Origin: Owenia fusiformis
Lineage: Eukaryota; Annelida; Polychaeta; Sabellida; Oweniidae
Reading direction: 5' to 3'
DNA length: 64,000 bases
Assembly (NCBI GenBank): GCA_903813345.2
Contig: CAIIXF020000457.1
Location: forward strand, 137,513 to 201,512
Numbering within the stretch: the first letter of the stretch is position 1; the number at the start of each line of letters is the position of its first letter. A program made the translations under genes and the position numbers. Under the pieces are notes generated by a model that ran no database searches, was not told the DNA's origin, and saw only the letters and a list, made by a program, of their open reading frames with translations. This document shows positions 23,839 through 36,169 of the stretch, in pieces.

Positions 23839-25299
23839 TAGACTCCAGATGTCAATCTGGAGTCTATTGTTTTTCCCAGTATTCTTATTCTTATTATTCT
23901 TATTTTTCTTTTTGAGTTTTTTCAATAACTATAAGGTATCCAGTAAAGACTATTATACAGTTCATTTAGGTTTAGCATCTAGTTGGTGGGATATTGGGTC
24001 ACATTTTTATCTAGGTCAAAGGTCAAGAACTAGGTCAAATCCAGTACTTTGTCACTTTTTTCGATTTTCTCGGTCGTCCTTCAATATTTTCGATCCGGGT
24101 TTTTTTCATTGTGTTCCTCATAAAAAAGTAGGAAACCTAGGGTCGATTTAGTTTTTTGATATCTCAAACCGATTTCGAGATATCAGTGTCCGAAAAAGAG
24201 GTCAAAAAAAAAATTCTCAGAATCAAATGTCCAGGATATTAGTCTTATAGGAAATTTTCTCAGGATTCCGAATCTGAAAACGAAATTTAGATCCGACTTC
24301 CGGTTCGGAAGTTATGGCGTTTTGAAAACTCAAAAATCGCTAAATTTGGTGCCCATGTTAAGTCAATGGGAAAAACATTTTTTGAAGTGAAAAATACGGA
24401 ATATAGACTGACTTCAGCTTCATATAATCAAAGCCTTTAAAAGAAGGGTACCTCAAAAGCCATCTAGCTTCAAAATTTGGACACCGAAATGCCTAGGTCA
24501 AAATCTAGGTCAAATTCATAGTTTTTCCTTATTTTTTCGATTCTGACACTACACTTTAATTATATTCTTCGAAATTGTGTATACATGTAGCCAAGAATAT
24601 GCTTATAGTGTTACCCTTTTGCCGTCAGAAAGTATTTTGACCCACTTTTGAGATATGGTGTCCAAAAAGTAGGTCAAAATAAAAAGTTCTCCAAATTTAA
24701 TATATGAGTTATGAATTAAGGGTAGAATTCTGTCAGGAATCCGAATCTGCAAACCAAATTTCGATCCGACTTCCGGTTCGGAAGTTATGGCGTGTCCAAA
24801 AAGTAGGTCAAAATAAAAAATCTCCAAATTTAACGTATGAGTTAAGAATTAGGGGTAGAATTTTGTCAGGAATCCGAATCTGCAAACCAAATTTCGATCC
24901 GACTTCCGGTTCGGAAGTTATAGCGTTTTGATATTTCGAGAAAAATTGATCTGATGGTATCCTGATAGAAAGTCAAGAGTAGAGAAGAAAATATTGAAAA
25001 ATCCATCCATCCTTCCTATCTCATCCTATCCTATCCTTCCTATCTATCCTTCCTTCATATCTTTTCCTTCCTATCCTATGCTATCCTTTCTTCCTATTCT
25101 ATTCTATCCTATCCTTCTTTCTTATTCTATCCTATCGTTCTTTCCTATTCTATCCTATCCTACCTTCCTATTTTATTTATCCATCTCTTTCTAGATGACT
25201 CAGCTTATTCTGGATGACTTGGCTTATTCTAGATGACTCGGCTAAAAAAATCTAGATCTGGAGTCTGAAATTGAACTTCGTTCAATTTCCAAAATCTAG
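23839..25299 (+). mobile_element. Array unit 5
   Basis: Begins with hairpin AGACTCCAGATGTCAATCTG..GAGTCT, followed by ATTGTTTTTCCCAGTATTC. Otherwise standard order; ends at the 3' hairpin near 25272. Confidence 0.78.
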
Positions 25300-26890
25300 T
25301 TATTATTATTATTATTTTTCTTTAAGAGTTTATTCAATAACTATAAGGTATCCAGTAAAGACCATTATACAGTTCATTTAGGTTCAGTATCTAGTTGGTG
25401 GGAAATTGGGTCAACTTTTTATGTAGGTCAAAGGTCAAGAATTAGGTCAAATCCAGTACTTTGTCACTTTTTTCGATTTTCTCGGTCGTCCTTCAATATT
25501 TTTGATCCGGGGTTTTTTCATTGTGTTCATCATAAAAAAGTAGGAAATCTAGGGTCGATTTAGTTTTTTGATATCTCAAACCGATTTTGAGATATGGCGT
25601 CCAGAAAGTAGGTCACACCAAAAAGTGCTCCAAATTCAATGTATGAGTTATGAATTAGGGGTAGAATTTTGTCAGGAATCGGAATCTACAAACCAAAGTT
25701 CGATCCGACTTCTGGTTCGGAAGTTATGGCGTTTTGAAAACTCAAAAATCGCTAAATTTTGTGCCCATGTTAAGTCAATGGGAAAAAGATATTTTTTGAA
25801 GTGAAAAATACGAAATATAGACTGAGTTCAGCTTAATTTAATGAAAGCCTTCAAAAGAAGGGGACCTCAAAAGCCATCTAGCTTCAGAATTTGGACACCA
25901 AAATTCCTAGGTCAAAATCTAGGTCAAATTCAAAGGTTTTCCTTATTTTTGCGATTCTGACACTACACTTCAATTATATTCTTTGAAATTATGTATACAT
26001 GTAGCCAAGAGAGTGCTAATATTGTTAGCCTTTTGCCGTCAGAAAGTATTTTGACCTACTTTTGAGATATGGTGTCCGAAAAGTAGGTCAAAATAAAAAG
26101 TTCTCCAAATTTAACGTATGAGTTATGAATTAGGTGTAGAATTTTGTCAGGAATCTGAATCTGCAATTCAAATTTGAATCTGACTGCCGGTTCGGAAGTT
26201 ATGGCGTGTCCGAAAAGTAGGTCAAAATAAAAAGTTTCCAAATTTAACGTATGAGTTATGAATTAGAGGTAGAATTTTGTCAGGAATCCGAATCTGCAAA
26301 CCAAATTTCGATCCGACTTCCGATTCCGAAGTTATGGCGTGTCCAAAAAGTAGGTCAAAAGAAAAATTCGCCAAATTTAACATATTAGTTATGAATTAGG
26401 GGTAGAATTTTGTCAGGAAACCGAATCTTTTAATCAAATTTAGATCCGACTTCCGGTTCGGAAGTAATGGCCTTTTGAAATTTCGGAAAATCGATCTGAT
26501 GGTTTCCTGATAGAAAGTCAAGAGTAAAGAAGAAAATATTGAAAAGTTCATCCATCCTTCCTATCTGATCCTATCCTATCCTATCCTTCCTATCTATCCT
26601 TCCTTCGTATCCTTTCTTTCCTATCCTTCCTTCGTATCCTTTCTTTCCTATCCTTCCTATCCTCTCCTATCATATCCTTTCTTCCTATTCTGTTCTATCC
26701 TATCCTTTTTCTTATTCTATCCTATCGTTCCTTCCCATTCTATCCTATCCTACCTTCCAATTTTATCCATCCATCTTATTCTGGATGACTCAGCTTATTC
26801 TGGATGACTCGGCTTATTTTAGATGACTGGGCTTAAAAAAGACTAGATCTGGAGTCTGAAATTGAACTTCGTTCAATTTCCAAAGTCTAG
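25300..26890 (+). mobile_element. Array unit 6 (near-identical to unit 7)
   Basis: From TTTTTCTTTAAGAGTTT to the 3' hairpin this unit is almost the same as unit 7 at an offset of about 1585 bp, including unusual variants such as GTAGGTCACACCAAAAAGTG. Confidence 0.8.
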
Positions 26891-28476
26891 TTATTATTAT
26901 TTTTCTTTAAGAGTTTTTTCAATAACTATAAGGTATCCAGTAAAGACCATTATACAGTTCATTTAGGTTCAGTATCTAGTTGGTGGGAAATTGGGTCAAA
27001 TTTTTATCTAGGTCAAAGGTCAAGAATTAGGTCAAATCCAGTACTTTGTCACTTTTTTCGATTTTCTCGGTCGTCCTTCAATATTTTTGATCCGGGTTTT
27101 TTTCATTGTGTTCCTAATAAAAAAGTAGAAAATCAAGGGTCGATTTAGTTTTTTGATATCTCAAACCGATTTTGAGATATGGCGTCCAGAAAGTAGGTCA
27201 CACCAAAAAGTGCTCCAAATTCAATGTATGAGTTATGAATTAGGGGTAGAATTTTGTCAGGAATCGGAATTTACAAACCAAAGTTCGATCCGACTTCTGG
27301 TTCGGAAGTTATGGCGTTTTGAAAACTCAAAAATCGCTAAATTTTGTGCCCATGTTAAGTCAATGGGAAAAAGATATTTTTTGAAGTGAAAAATACGAAA
27401 TATAGACTGAGTTCAGCTTAATTTAATGAAAGCCTTCAAAAGAAGGGGACCTCAAAAGCCATCTAGCTTCAGAATTTGGACACCAAAATTCCTAGGTCAA
27501 AATCTAGGTCAAATTCAAAGGTTTTCCTTATTTTTGCGATTCTGACACTACACTTCAATTATATTCTTTGAAATTGTGTATACATGTAGCCAAGAGAGTG
27601 CTAATAGTGTTAGCCTTTTGCCGTCAGAAAGTATTTTGACCTACTTTTGAGATATGGTGTCCGAAAAGTAGGTCAAAATAAAAAGTTCTCCAAATTTAAC
27701 GTATGAGTTATGAATTAGGTGTAGAATTTTGTCAGAAATCTGAATCTGCAATTCAAATTTGAATCTGACTGCCGGTTCAGAAGTTATGGCGTGTCCGAAA
27801 AGTAGGTCAAAATAAAAAGTTTCCAAATTTAACGTAGGAGTTATTAATTAGAGGTAGAATTTTGTCAGGAATCCGAATCTGCAAACCAAATTTCGATCCG
27901 ACTTCCGGTTCCGAAGTTATGGCGTGTCCAAAAAAAGTAGGTCAAAAGAAAAATTCGCCAAATTTAACATATTAGTTATGAATTAGGGGTAGAATTTTGT
28001 CAGGAATCCGAATCTTTTAATCAAATTTAGATCCGACTTCCGGTTCGGAAGTAATGGCGTTTTGAAATTTCGGAAATCGATCTGATGGTTTCCTGATAGA
28101 AAGTCAAGAGTAAAGAAGAAATATTGAAAAATTCATCCATCCTTCCTATCTGATCCTATCCTATCCTATCCTTCCTATCTATCCTTCCTTCGTATCCTTT
28201 CTTTCCTATCCTTCCTTCGTATCCTTTCTTTCCTATCCTTCCTATCCTCTCCTATCATATCCTTTCTTCCTATTCTGTTCTATCCTATCCTTCTTTCTTA
28301 TTCTATCCTATCGTTCCTTCCCATTCTATCCTATCCTACCTTCCAATTTTATCCATCCATCTTATTCTGGATGACTCAGCTTATTCTGGATGACTCGGCT
28401 TATTTTAGATGACTGGCCTTAAAAAAGTCTAGATCTGGAGTCTGAAATTGAACTTCGTTCAATTTCCAAAGTCTAG
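26891..28476 (+). mobile_element. Array unit 7 (near-identical to unit 6)
   Basis: Few differences from unit 6 (for example GAATCTAC versus GAATTTAC), so the pair arose by recent tandem duplication or gene conversion. Confidence 0.8.
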
Positions 28477-29884
28477 TTATTATTCTAAGCACGTTTTCTC
28501 AATAACCGTAAGGTTTTCAGTAAAGTCAGCCATTTGGTCAATTTAGGTCCAGAATCTAGTTCCTCGGAAATTGGGTCAAAGTTTTATCTAGGTCAAAAGT
28601 CAAGAACTAGGTCAAATCCAGTACTTTGTCACTTTTTTCGATTTTCTCAGTCGTCCTTCAATATTTTCGATCCAGGTTTTTTTCATTGTGTTCCTTATAA
28701 AAAAGTAGGAAACCTAGGGTCGATTTAGTTTTTTGATATCTCAAACCGATTTCGAGATATCAGTGTCCGAAAACGAGGTCCAAAAAAAAGTTCTCCGGAT
28801 CAAATGTCCAGGGTATTAATCCTATAGGAAATTTTCTCAGGATTCCGAATCTGAAAACGAAATTTCGATCCGACTTCCGGTTCGGAAGTTATGGCGTTTT
28901 GAAAACTCAAAAATCGCTAAATTTGTTGCCCATGTTAAGTCAATGGGAAAAAATATTTTTTTGAAGTGAAAAATACGGAATATAGACTGGGTTCAGCTTC
29001 ATATAATCAAAGCCTTTAGAAGAAGGGGACCTCAAAAGCCATCTAGCTTCACAATTTAGACACCGAAATGCCTAGGTCAAAATCTAGGTCAAATTCATAG
29101 GTTTTCCTTATTTTTTCGATTCTGACACTACACTTTAATTATATTCTTCAAAATTGTGTATACTTGTAGCCAAGAATATGCTAATAGTGTTAGCCTTTTG
29201 CCGTCAGAAAGTATTTTGACCCACTTTTGAGATATGGTGTCCGAAAAGTAGGTCAAAATAAAAAGTTCTCCAAATTTGACGTTTGAGTTATGAATTAAGT
29301 ATGGAATTTTCTCAGGAATCCGAATCTGCAAACCAAATTTCGATCCGACTGCCGGTTCGGAAGTTATGGCGTGTCCGAAAAGTAGGTCAAAATAAAAAAT
29401 CTCCAAATTTAACGTATGAGTTATGAATTAGGGGTAGAATTTTGTCAGGAATCCGAATCTGCAAACCAAATTTCGATCCGACTTCCGGTTCGGAAGTGAT
29501 AGCGTTTTGAAATTTGAAGAAAAATCGATCTGATGGTATCCTGATAGAAAGTCAAGAGTAGAGAAGAAAATATTGAAAAATTCATCCATCCTTCCTATCT
29601 CATCCTACCCTATCCTTCCTATCTATCCTTCCTTCATATCTTTTCCTTCCTATCCTTCCTATCCTATCCTTTCTTCCTATTCTATTCTATCCTATCCTTC
29701 TTTCTTATTCTATCCTATCGTTCTTTCCTATTCTATCCTATCCTACCTTCCTATTTTATTTATCCATCTCTTTCTAGATGACTCAGCTTATTCTGGATGA
29801 CTCGGCTTATTCTGGATGACTCGGCTAAAAAAAAGTCTAGATCTGGAGTCTGAAATTGAACTTCGTTCAATTTCCAAAATCTAG
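28477..29884 (+). mobile_element. Array unit 8
   Basis: Starts ATTCTAAGCACGTTTTCTCA, a 5' variant shared with units 9 and 10. Pyrimidine tract near 29580-29760; ends at the 3' hairpin near 29857. Confidence 0.76.
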
Positions 29885-31900
29885 TTATTATTCTAAGCAA
29901 GTTTTCTCAATAACTGTAAAATCTTCAGTTAAGACAATCATTTGGTCAATTTAGGTTCAGAATCTAGTTCCTCGGAAATTGGGTCAAATTTTTATCTAGG
30001 TCAAAGGTCGAGAACTAGGTCAAATCCAGTACTTTGTCACTTTTTGCGATTTTCTCGGTCGTCCTTCAATATTTTTGATCCGGTTTTTTTTCATTGAGTT
30101 CCTTATAAAAAAGTAGAAAATCTAGGGTCGATTTAGTTTTTTGATATCTCAAACCGATTACGAGATATCAGTGTCCGAAAACGAGGTCAAAAAAAAGTTC
30201 TCCGAATTAAATGTCCAGGATATTAGTTTTATAGGAAATTTTCTCAGGATTCCGAATCTGAAAACGAAATTTGGATCAGACTTCCGGTTCTGAAGTTATG
30301 GCGTTTTGAAAGCTCAAAAATCGCTAAATTTGGAGCCCATGTTAAGTCAATGGGAAAAAAGATTTTATTGAAGTGAAAAATACGAAATATAGACTGAGTT
30401 CAGCTAAATATAATGAAAGCTATTAAAAGAATGGGACCTCAAAAGCCATCTAGCTTTAAAATTTGGACACCAAAATGCCTAGGTCAAAATCTAGGTCAAA
30501 TTCAAAGTTTTTCCTTATTTTTGCGATTCTGACACTACAGATTAATTATATTCTTCGAAATTTTGTATACATGTAGCCAAGAGTATGCTAATAGTGTGAG
30601 CCTTTTGCCGTCAGAAAGTATTTTGCCCCACTTTTGAGATATGGTGTCCAAAAAGTAGGTCAAAATAAAAAATTCTCCAAATTTAACGTGTGAGTTATGA
30701 ACTAAGTATAGAATTTTCCCAGGAATCCGAATCTGCAAACCAAATTTCGATCCGACTTCCGGTTCGGAAGTAATGTCATTTTGAAAGCTCAAAAATCGCT
30801 AAATTTGGTGCCCCATGTTATGTCAATGGGAAAAAAGATTTTTTTTGAAGTGTAAAATACGAGATATAGACTAAGTACAGCTTAAAATAATGAAAGCCTA
30901 TGAAAGAAGGGAACGTCGAAGGCTACCTAACTTCAAAATTTGGACACCAAAATCCCAAGGTCAAAATCTAGGTCAAATTCATAGTTTATCCTTATTTTTG
31001 CGATTCTGACACTACACTTTAATTATATTCCTCAAAATTGTGTATACATGTAGCCAAGAGTGTGCTAATAGCGTTAGCCTTTTGCCGTCAGAAAGTATTT
31101 TGACCCACTTTTGAGATATGGTATCCGAAAAGTAGGTCAAAATAAAAAGTTCTCCAAATTTAACGTTTGAGTTATGAATTAAGAATAAAATTTTCTCAGA
31201 AATCCGAATCTGCAAACTAAATTTCAATCCGACTTCCGGTTCCGAAGTTATGGCGTGTCCGAAAAGTGGGTCAAAATAAAAATTCGCCAAATTTAATGTT
31301 TGAGTTATGAATTAGAGGTAGAATTTTGTCAGGAACCCGAATCTGCAAATCGAATTTCAATCCGACTTCCGGTTCCGAAGTTATGGCGTGTCCGAAAAGT
31401 GGGTCAAAATAAAAATTCGCCAAATTTAATGTTTGAGTTATGAATTAGAGGTAGAATTTTGTCAGGAATCCGAATCTGCAAATCGAATTTCGATCCGACT
31501 TCCGGTTCGGAAGTTATGGCGTTTTGAAATTTCAAGAAAAATCGATCTGATGGTATCCTGATAGAAAGTCAAGAATAGAGAAGAAAATATTGAAAATACA
31601 TCCATCCTTCCTTTCTGATCCTATCCTATCCTTCCTATCTACCCTTGCTTCGTATCCTCTCCTTCCTATTCTATCCCTTCTTCCTATTCTATTCTATCCT
31701 TCTTTCCTATTCTATCCTATCGTTCCTTCCTATTCTATCCTATCCTTCCTTTTTTATCCATCCATCCATCCATCCATCCATCCTTCTTTTTCTTAATGAC
31801 TTAGCTTATTTTGGATGACTTGGTTTATTCTGGATGACTCGGCTAAAAAAAGTCTAGATCTGGAGTCTGAAATTGAACTCGTTCAATTTCCAAAATCTAG
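29885..31900 (+). mobile_element. Array unit 9 (internal body duplication)
   Basis: The segment from GCTCAAAAATCGCTAAATTT to TCTAGGTCAAATTC occurs twice (about 30308-30510 and 30785-30985), followed by extra cores with the variant GTGGGTCAAAATAAAAATTC. The 3' hairpin is a variant (TTGAACTCGTTCAA). Confidence 0.76.
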
Positions 31901-33294
31901 TTATTATTCTAAGCAAGTTTTCTCAATAACCGTAAGGTTTTCAGTAAAGTCAGTCATTTGGTCAATTTAGGTCCAGAATCTAGTTCCTAGGAAATTGGGT
32001 CAAATTTTTATCTAGGTCAAAGGTCAAGAACTAGGTCAAATCCAGTACTTTGTCACTTTTTTCGATTTTCTCGGTCGTCCTTCAATATTTTCGATCTGGG
32101 TTTTTTTCATTGTGTTCCTTATAAAAAAGTAGGAAAGCTAGGGTCGATTTAGTTTTTTGATATCTCAAACCGATTTCGAGATATCAGTGTCCGAAAACGA
32201 GGTCTAAAAAAAAGTTCTCTGAATCAAATGTCCAGGATAGCAGTCTTATAGGAAATTTTCCCAGGATTCCGAATCTGAAAACGAAATTTGGGTCAGACTT
32301 CCGGTTCTGAAGTTATGGCGTTTTGAAAGCTCAAAAATCGCTAAATTTGGAGCCCATGTTAAGTCAATGGGAAAAAAGATTTTATTGAAGTGAAAAATAC
32401 GAAATATAGACTGAGTTCAGCTAAATATAATGAAAGCTTTTAAAAGAATGGGACCTCAAAAGCCATCTAGCTTCAAAATTTGGACACCAAAATGCATAGG
32501 TCAAAATCTAGGTCAAATTCAAAGTTTTTCCTTATTTTTGCTATTCTGACACTACAGATTAATTATATTCTTCGAAATTTTGTATGCATGTAGCCAAGAG
32601 TGTGCTAATAGTGTTAGCCTTTTGCCGTCAGAAAGTATTTTGCCCCACTTTTGAGATATGGTGTCCGAAAAGTAGGTCAAAATAAAAAGTTCTCCAAATT
32701 TAATATATGAGTTATGAATTAAGGGGAGAATTTTGTCAGGAATCCGAATCTGCAAACTAAATTTCGATCCGACTTCCGGTTCGGAAGTTATGGCGTGTCC
32801 GAAAAGTAGGTCAAAATAAAAAATCTCCAAATTAAACGTATGAGTTATGAATTAGGGATAGAATTTTTTCAGGAATCTGAATCTCCAAACCAAATTTCGA
32901 TCCGACTTCCGGTTCGGAAGTTATGGCGTTTTGAAATTTCGAGAAAAATCGATCTGATGGTATCCTGATAGAAAGTCAAGAGTAGAGAAGAAAATATTGA
33001 AAAATTCATCCATCCTTCCTATCTGATCCTATCCTATCCTTCCTATCTATCCTTCCTTCGTATCTTTTCCTTCCTATCCTTCCTATCCTATCCTATCCTT
33101 TCTTTCTATTCTATTCTATTCTATCCTATCCTTCTTTCCTATTCTATCCTATCCTACCTTCCTATTTTATTTATCCATCTTTTTCTGGATGACTCAGCTT
33201 ATTCTGGATGACTCGGCTTATTCTGGATGACTCGGCTAAAAAAAGTCTAGATCTGGAGTCTGAAATTGAACTTCGTTCAATTTCCAAAATCTAG
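31901..33294 (+). mobile_element. Array unit 10
   Basis: Standard order, 5' variant ATTCTAAGCAAGTTTTCTCA, 3' hairpin near 33267. Confidence 0.76.
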
Positions 33295-34699
33295 TTATTA
33301 TTATTATTCTTTGGGAGTTTTTTCAATAACTATGAGGTATCCAGTAAGGACCATAATACAGTTTATTTAGGTTCAGTATCTAGTTGGTGGGAAATTGGGT
33401 CAAATTTTTATCTAGGTCAAAGGTCAAGAACTAGGTCAAATCCAGTACTTCGTCACTTTTTTCGATTTTCTCCGTCATCCTTCAATATTTTGGATCGATT
33501 TTTTTTTCATTGTGTTCCTAATAAAAAAGTAGGTTAAGACTTTGTCGATTTTATTTTTTGATATCTCTTACCGATTTTGAGATATGGCGTCCGGAAAGTA
33601 GGTCAGAACAAAAAGTTCTCCAAATTCAACATGTGAGTTATGGAATAAGTGTAAAATGATCTCAGGAATCCGAATCTGCAAACCAAATTTCGATCCGACT
33701 TCCGGTTCGGAAGTTATGGCGTTTTGAAAGCTCAAAAATCGCTAAATTTGGTGCCCATGTTAAGTCAATGGGAAAAAAGATTTTTTTAAAGTGTAAAATA
33801 CGAAATATAGACCGAGTTCAGCTAAATGTAATGAAAGCCTTTAAAAGAATGGGACCTCAAAAGCCATCTAGCTTTAAAATTTGGACACCAAAATGCCTAG
33901 GTCAAAATCTAGGTCAAATTCAAAGTTTTTCCTTTTTTTTGAGATTTTGACACTACAAGTTAATTATATTCTTCGAAATTTTGTATACATGTAGCCAAGA
34001 GTGTGCTAATAGCGTTAGCCTTTTGCCGTCAGAAAGTATTTTGCCCCACTTTTGAGATATGGTGTCCGAAAAGTAGGTCAAAATAAAAAAATCTCCAAAT
34101 TTAACGTATGAGATATGAATTAGGGGTAGAATTTTGTCAGGAATCCGAATCTGCAAACCAAATTTCGATCCGACTACCGGTTCGGAAGTTATGGCGTGTC
34201 CAAAAAGTAGGTCAAAATAAAAATTCGCCAAATTTAATGTATGAGTTATGAATTAGGGGTAGAATTTTGTCAGGAATCCGAATCTTTAAATCAAATTTAG
34301 ATCTGACTTCCGGTTCGGAAGTTATGGCGTTTTGAAATTTCGGAAAATCGATCTGATGGTATCCTGATAGAAAGTTAAGAGTAGAGAAGAAAATATTGAA
34401 AAATTCATCCGTCCTTCCTATCTGATCCTATCCTATCCTATCCTTCCTTCGTATCCTTTCCTTCCTATCCTCTCCTATCATATCCTTTCTTCCTATTCTG
34501 TTCTATCCTATCCTTCTTTCTTATTCTATCCTATCGTTCCTTCCCATTCCATCCTATCCTACCTTCCTGTTTTATCCATCTATCTTATTCTGGATGACTC
34601 AGCTTATTCTGGATGACTCGGCTTATTTTAGATGACTGGGCTTAAAAAAGTCTGGATCTGGAGTCTGAAATTGAACTTCGTTCAATTTCCCAAGTCTAG
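33295..34699 (+). mobile_element. Array unit 11 (last)
   Basis: 5' variant ATTATTATTCTTTGGGAG as in unit 2, which it also resembles at the 3' end (CCCAAGTCTAG). The array stops at TCTAG followed by TTACACTTAG, the first non-array sequence. Confidence 0.76.
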
Positions 34700-35065
34700 T
34701 TACACTTAGTATGCATGTGCATAATCCAATTTAGTTCCAATTGGAAAAAAATTAACAGATTAAACTTCCTTTAAACTTTCTCAAAATGCTCAAATTAATT
34801 GTTTGATTCATTTGTAGAAAAGTCACTGTTGTAATTATATTTATTTATATATATGTTTGGCAAAAAATGTTGTGAACAAGCACTTCAAGCACTTGTTTTA
34901 TTAGTAAAAAGGTGATTCAAGTTGAATCAAAATGCTTTACTTAATCCATTGAGAAAAAATGTCTTCTAAATTCAAAAAAATATTGAGGCTTATTTGAGTC
35001 ACATTATAACATGAAAACATAATTATACAAACTCAATTTGTTTTCCTAATATGCACCCATAATAC
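34700..35065. other. AT-rich sequence after the array, nothing recognised
   Basis: Unique-looking AT-rich sequence without an open frame of note. Confidence 0.5.
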
Positions 35066-35069
35066 TGGA

Positions 35070-35172
35070 AATAACTTGGGTACGAGTTGTATTGGGTACC
35101 AGTTATCTTGGGTACGAGTTGTCTTGGGTACCAGTTATCTTGGGTACGACTTGTCTTGGGTACCAGTTGACT
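35070..35172. repeat. 17-18-bp tandem repeat, about 6 copies
   Basis: CTTGGGTACGAGTT and CTTGGGTACCAGTT alternate, giving a dimer period of about 35 bp. The spacer is either GT or AT, also alternating. Confidence 0.88.
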
Positions 35173-35543
35173 AGGAAGCATTTTAAAGGTCTAAGTTGCT
35201 CATGACACCACAAGCTATTCAGATATGTAAGATCTCTAAATAATTTTTATAGTTCTGAGAAACTCATCCTTAAATATTGTCCAACGATGTGCACTATGTT
35301 GTTTATTGCCACATGGACAAGTAGCAATACACCCTTGACTAGAAACTTTGTATAGCAATTTTCGCTGCCTTTTGCCATTTTACATTTGCGAATTGCCAAG
35401 GACATATGTTTCTTGTGTTGCTACGAAGGTTTGTTTGTGAGTACTGGTTCAAGACACCCATCTTTGATATATCTTCAAATAGGTATTGCACTTTGAGATT
35501 CATATAGTAATTTAGAATGCTACCTTGAAGGACATAAGAAACT

Positions 35544-35756
35544 TTAAGAGCTCTTTTTAACTCTCATCCTTCTTTGCAAGCAACATTCTGTATCATCAGA
35601 CTGAATACAAATTCTCTCAACATTGAACTCCTTTGACTTGTCTGCAGCACTGTAATAGACATGGGCCATAAGGAGAGTGTCAACTTCTGCATGATCAGTA
35701 TTTGATAGATAAGTTGCAACTATCAGTTTTGCAAAGTTCAATAGCAGCTCTGCCAT
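35544..35756 (-). pseudogene. Remnant of an 'HEEADT ... DTDV'-type invertebrate multicopy gene
   Basis: A 70-codon frame from ATG 35756 contains HAEVDTLLMAHVYYSAAD, then ERICIQSDDTECCL. Multicopy invertebrate proteins of unknown function commonly carry HEEADTR...HA followed about 20 residues later by SDDTDV. The order and spacing agree, but key positions are altered and the frame ends soon after, so this reads as a decayed fragment. Flanking sequence from 35200 to 35990 may hold more of it, but I could not align it. Family recognition is from memory of the motif only. Confidence 0.4.
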
Positions 35757-36169
35757 AAGTGAAAATCATCCCATTTTAGAGATACAGTAACATTGCTTCA
35801 CAAACCAAAGACAGCTTTACCATTTTGTAATCCTTTCCAAAATCATCTTGTTGGCTGTTCTTCATTTCACAATGTTTACATTTACCAAAATATCCCCAAG
35901 CCCAATATCTATCATGAACTTCCTAATTACACCACCCTTAGGTGTAATATGGAAATCACCAAGCATTTGACAACATTGCATTTGATATGAGGGAATTCAA
36001 CCAATATGGCTTGATCACTGGTTATAATTATCACAGTACTATACCCCATTATTTTTAAATATATTCCAAGTATTGTACTATACATTGCATAGATTCATGA
36101 GCAGTTTGCAACATATCATAACCAGAAAAGCCCAATGGACAAAGATAGAGAATACCCGCCCCATTTGCA

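Larger units (their letters stand above)
16906..34699 (+). mobile_element. 17.8-kb head-to-tail array of 11 related Helentron-associated-like elements
   Basis: Eleven units follow one another in one orientation. Typical order within a unit: GGAAATTGGGTCAAA with CTAGGTCAAAGGTCAAGAAC; CTCGGTCGTCCTTCAATATT; ATATCTCAAACCGATTTCGA; one to five tandem cores of about 131 bp (GTCCGAAAAGTAGGTCAAAA ... GACTTCCGGTTCGGAAGTTA); a CTATCC/CCTTCC pyrimidine tract; two to four copies of TTATTCTGGATGACTCGGC; AGATCTGGAGTCTGAAATTG; and a 3' hairpin TTGAACTTCGTTCAA followed by TTTCC...TCTAG and TTATT. Near the 5' end GGAAATTG is inverted relative to CAATTTCC at the 3' end. No transposase is encoded. The layout matches pearl/HINE elements; the class assignment is inference. 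Confidence 0.8.

Noticed and set aside
16906-34699. CRISPR-like or other prokaryotic repeat array
   Set aside because: Units are 1.4-2.3 kb with internal cores, not short repeats with unique spacers, and the host is clearly eukaryotic.
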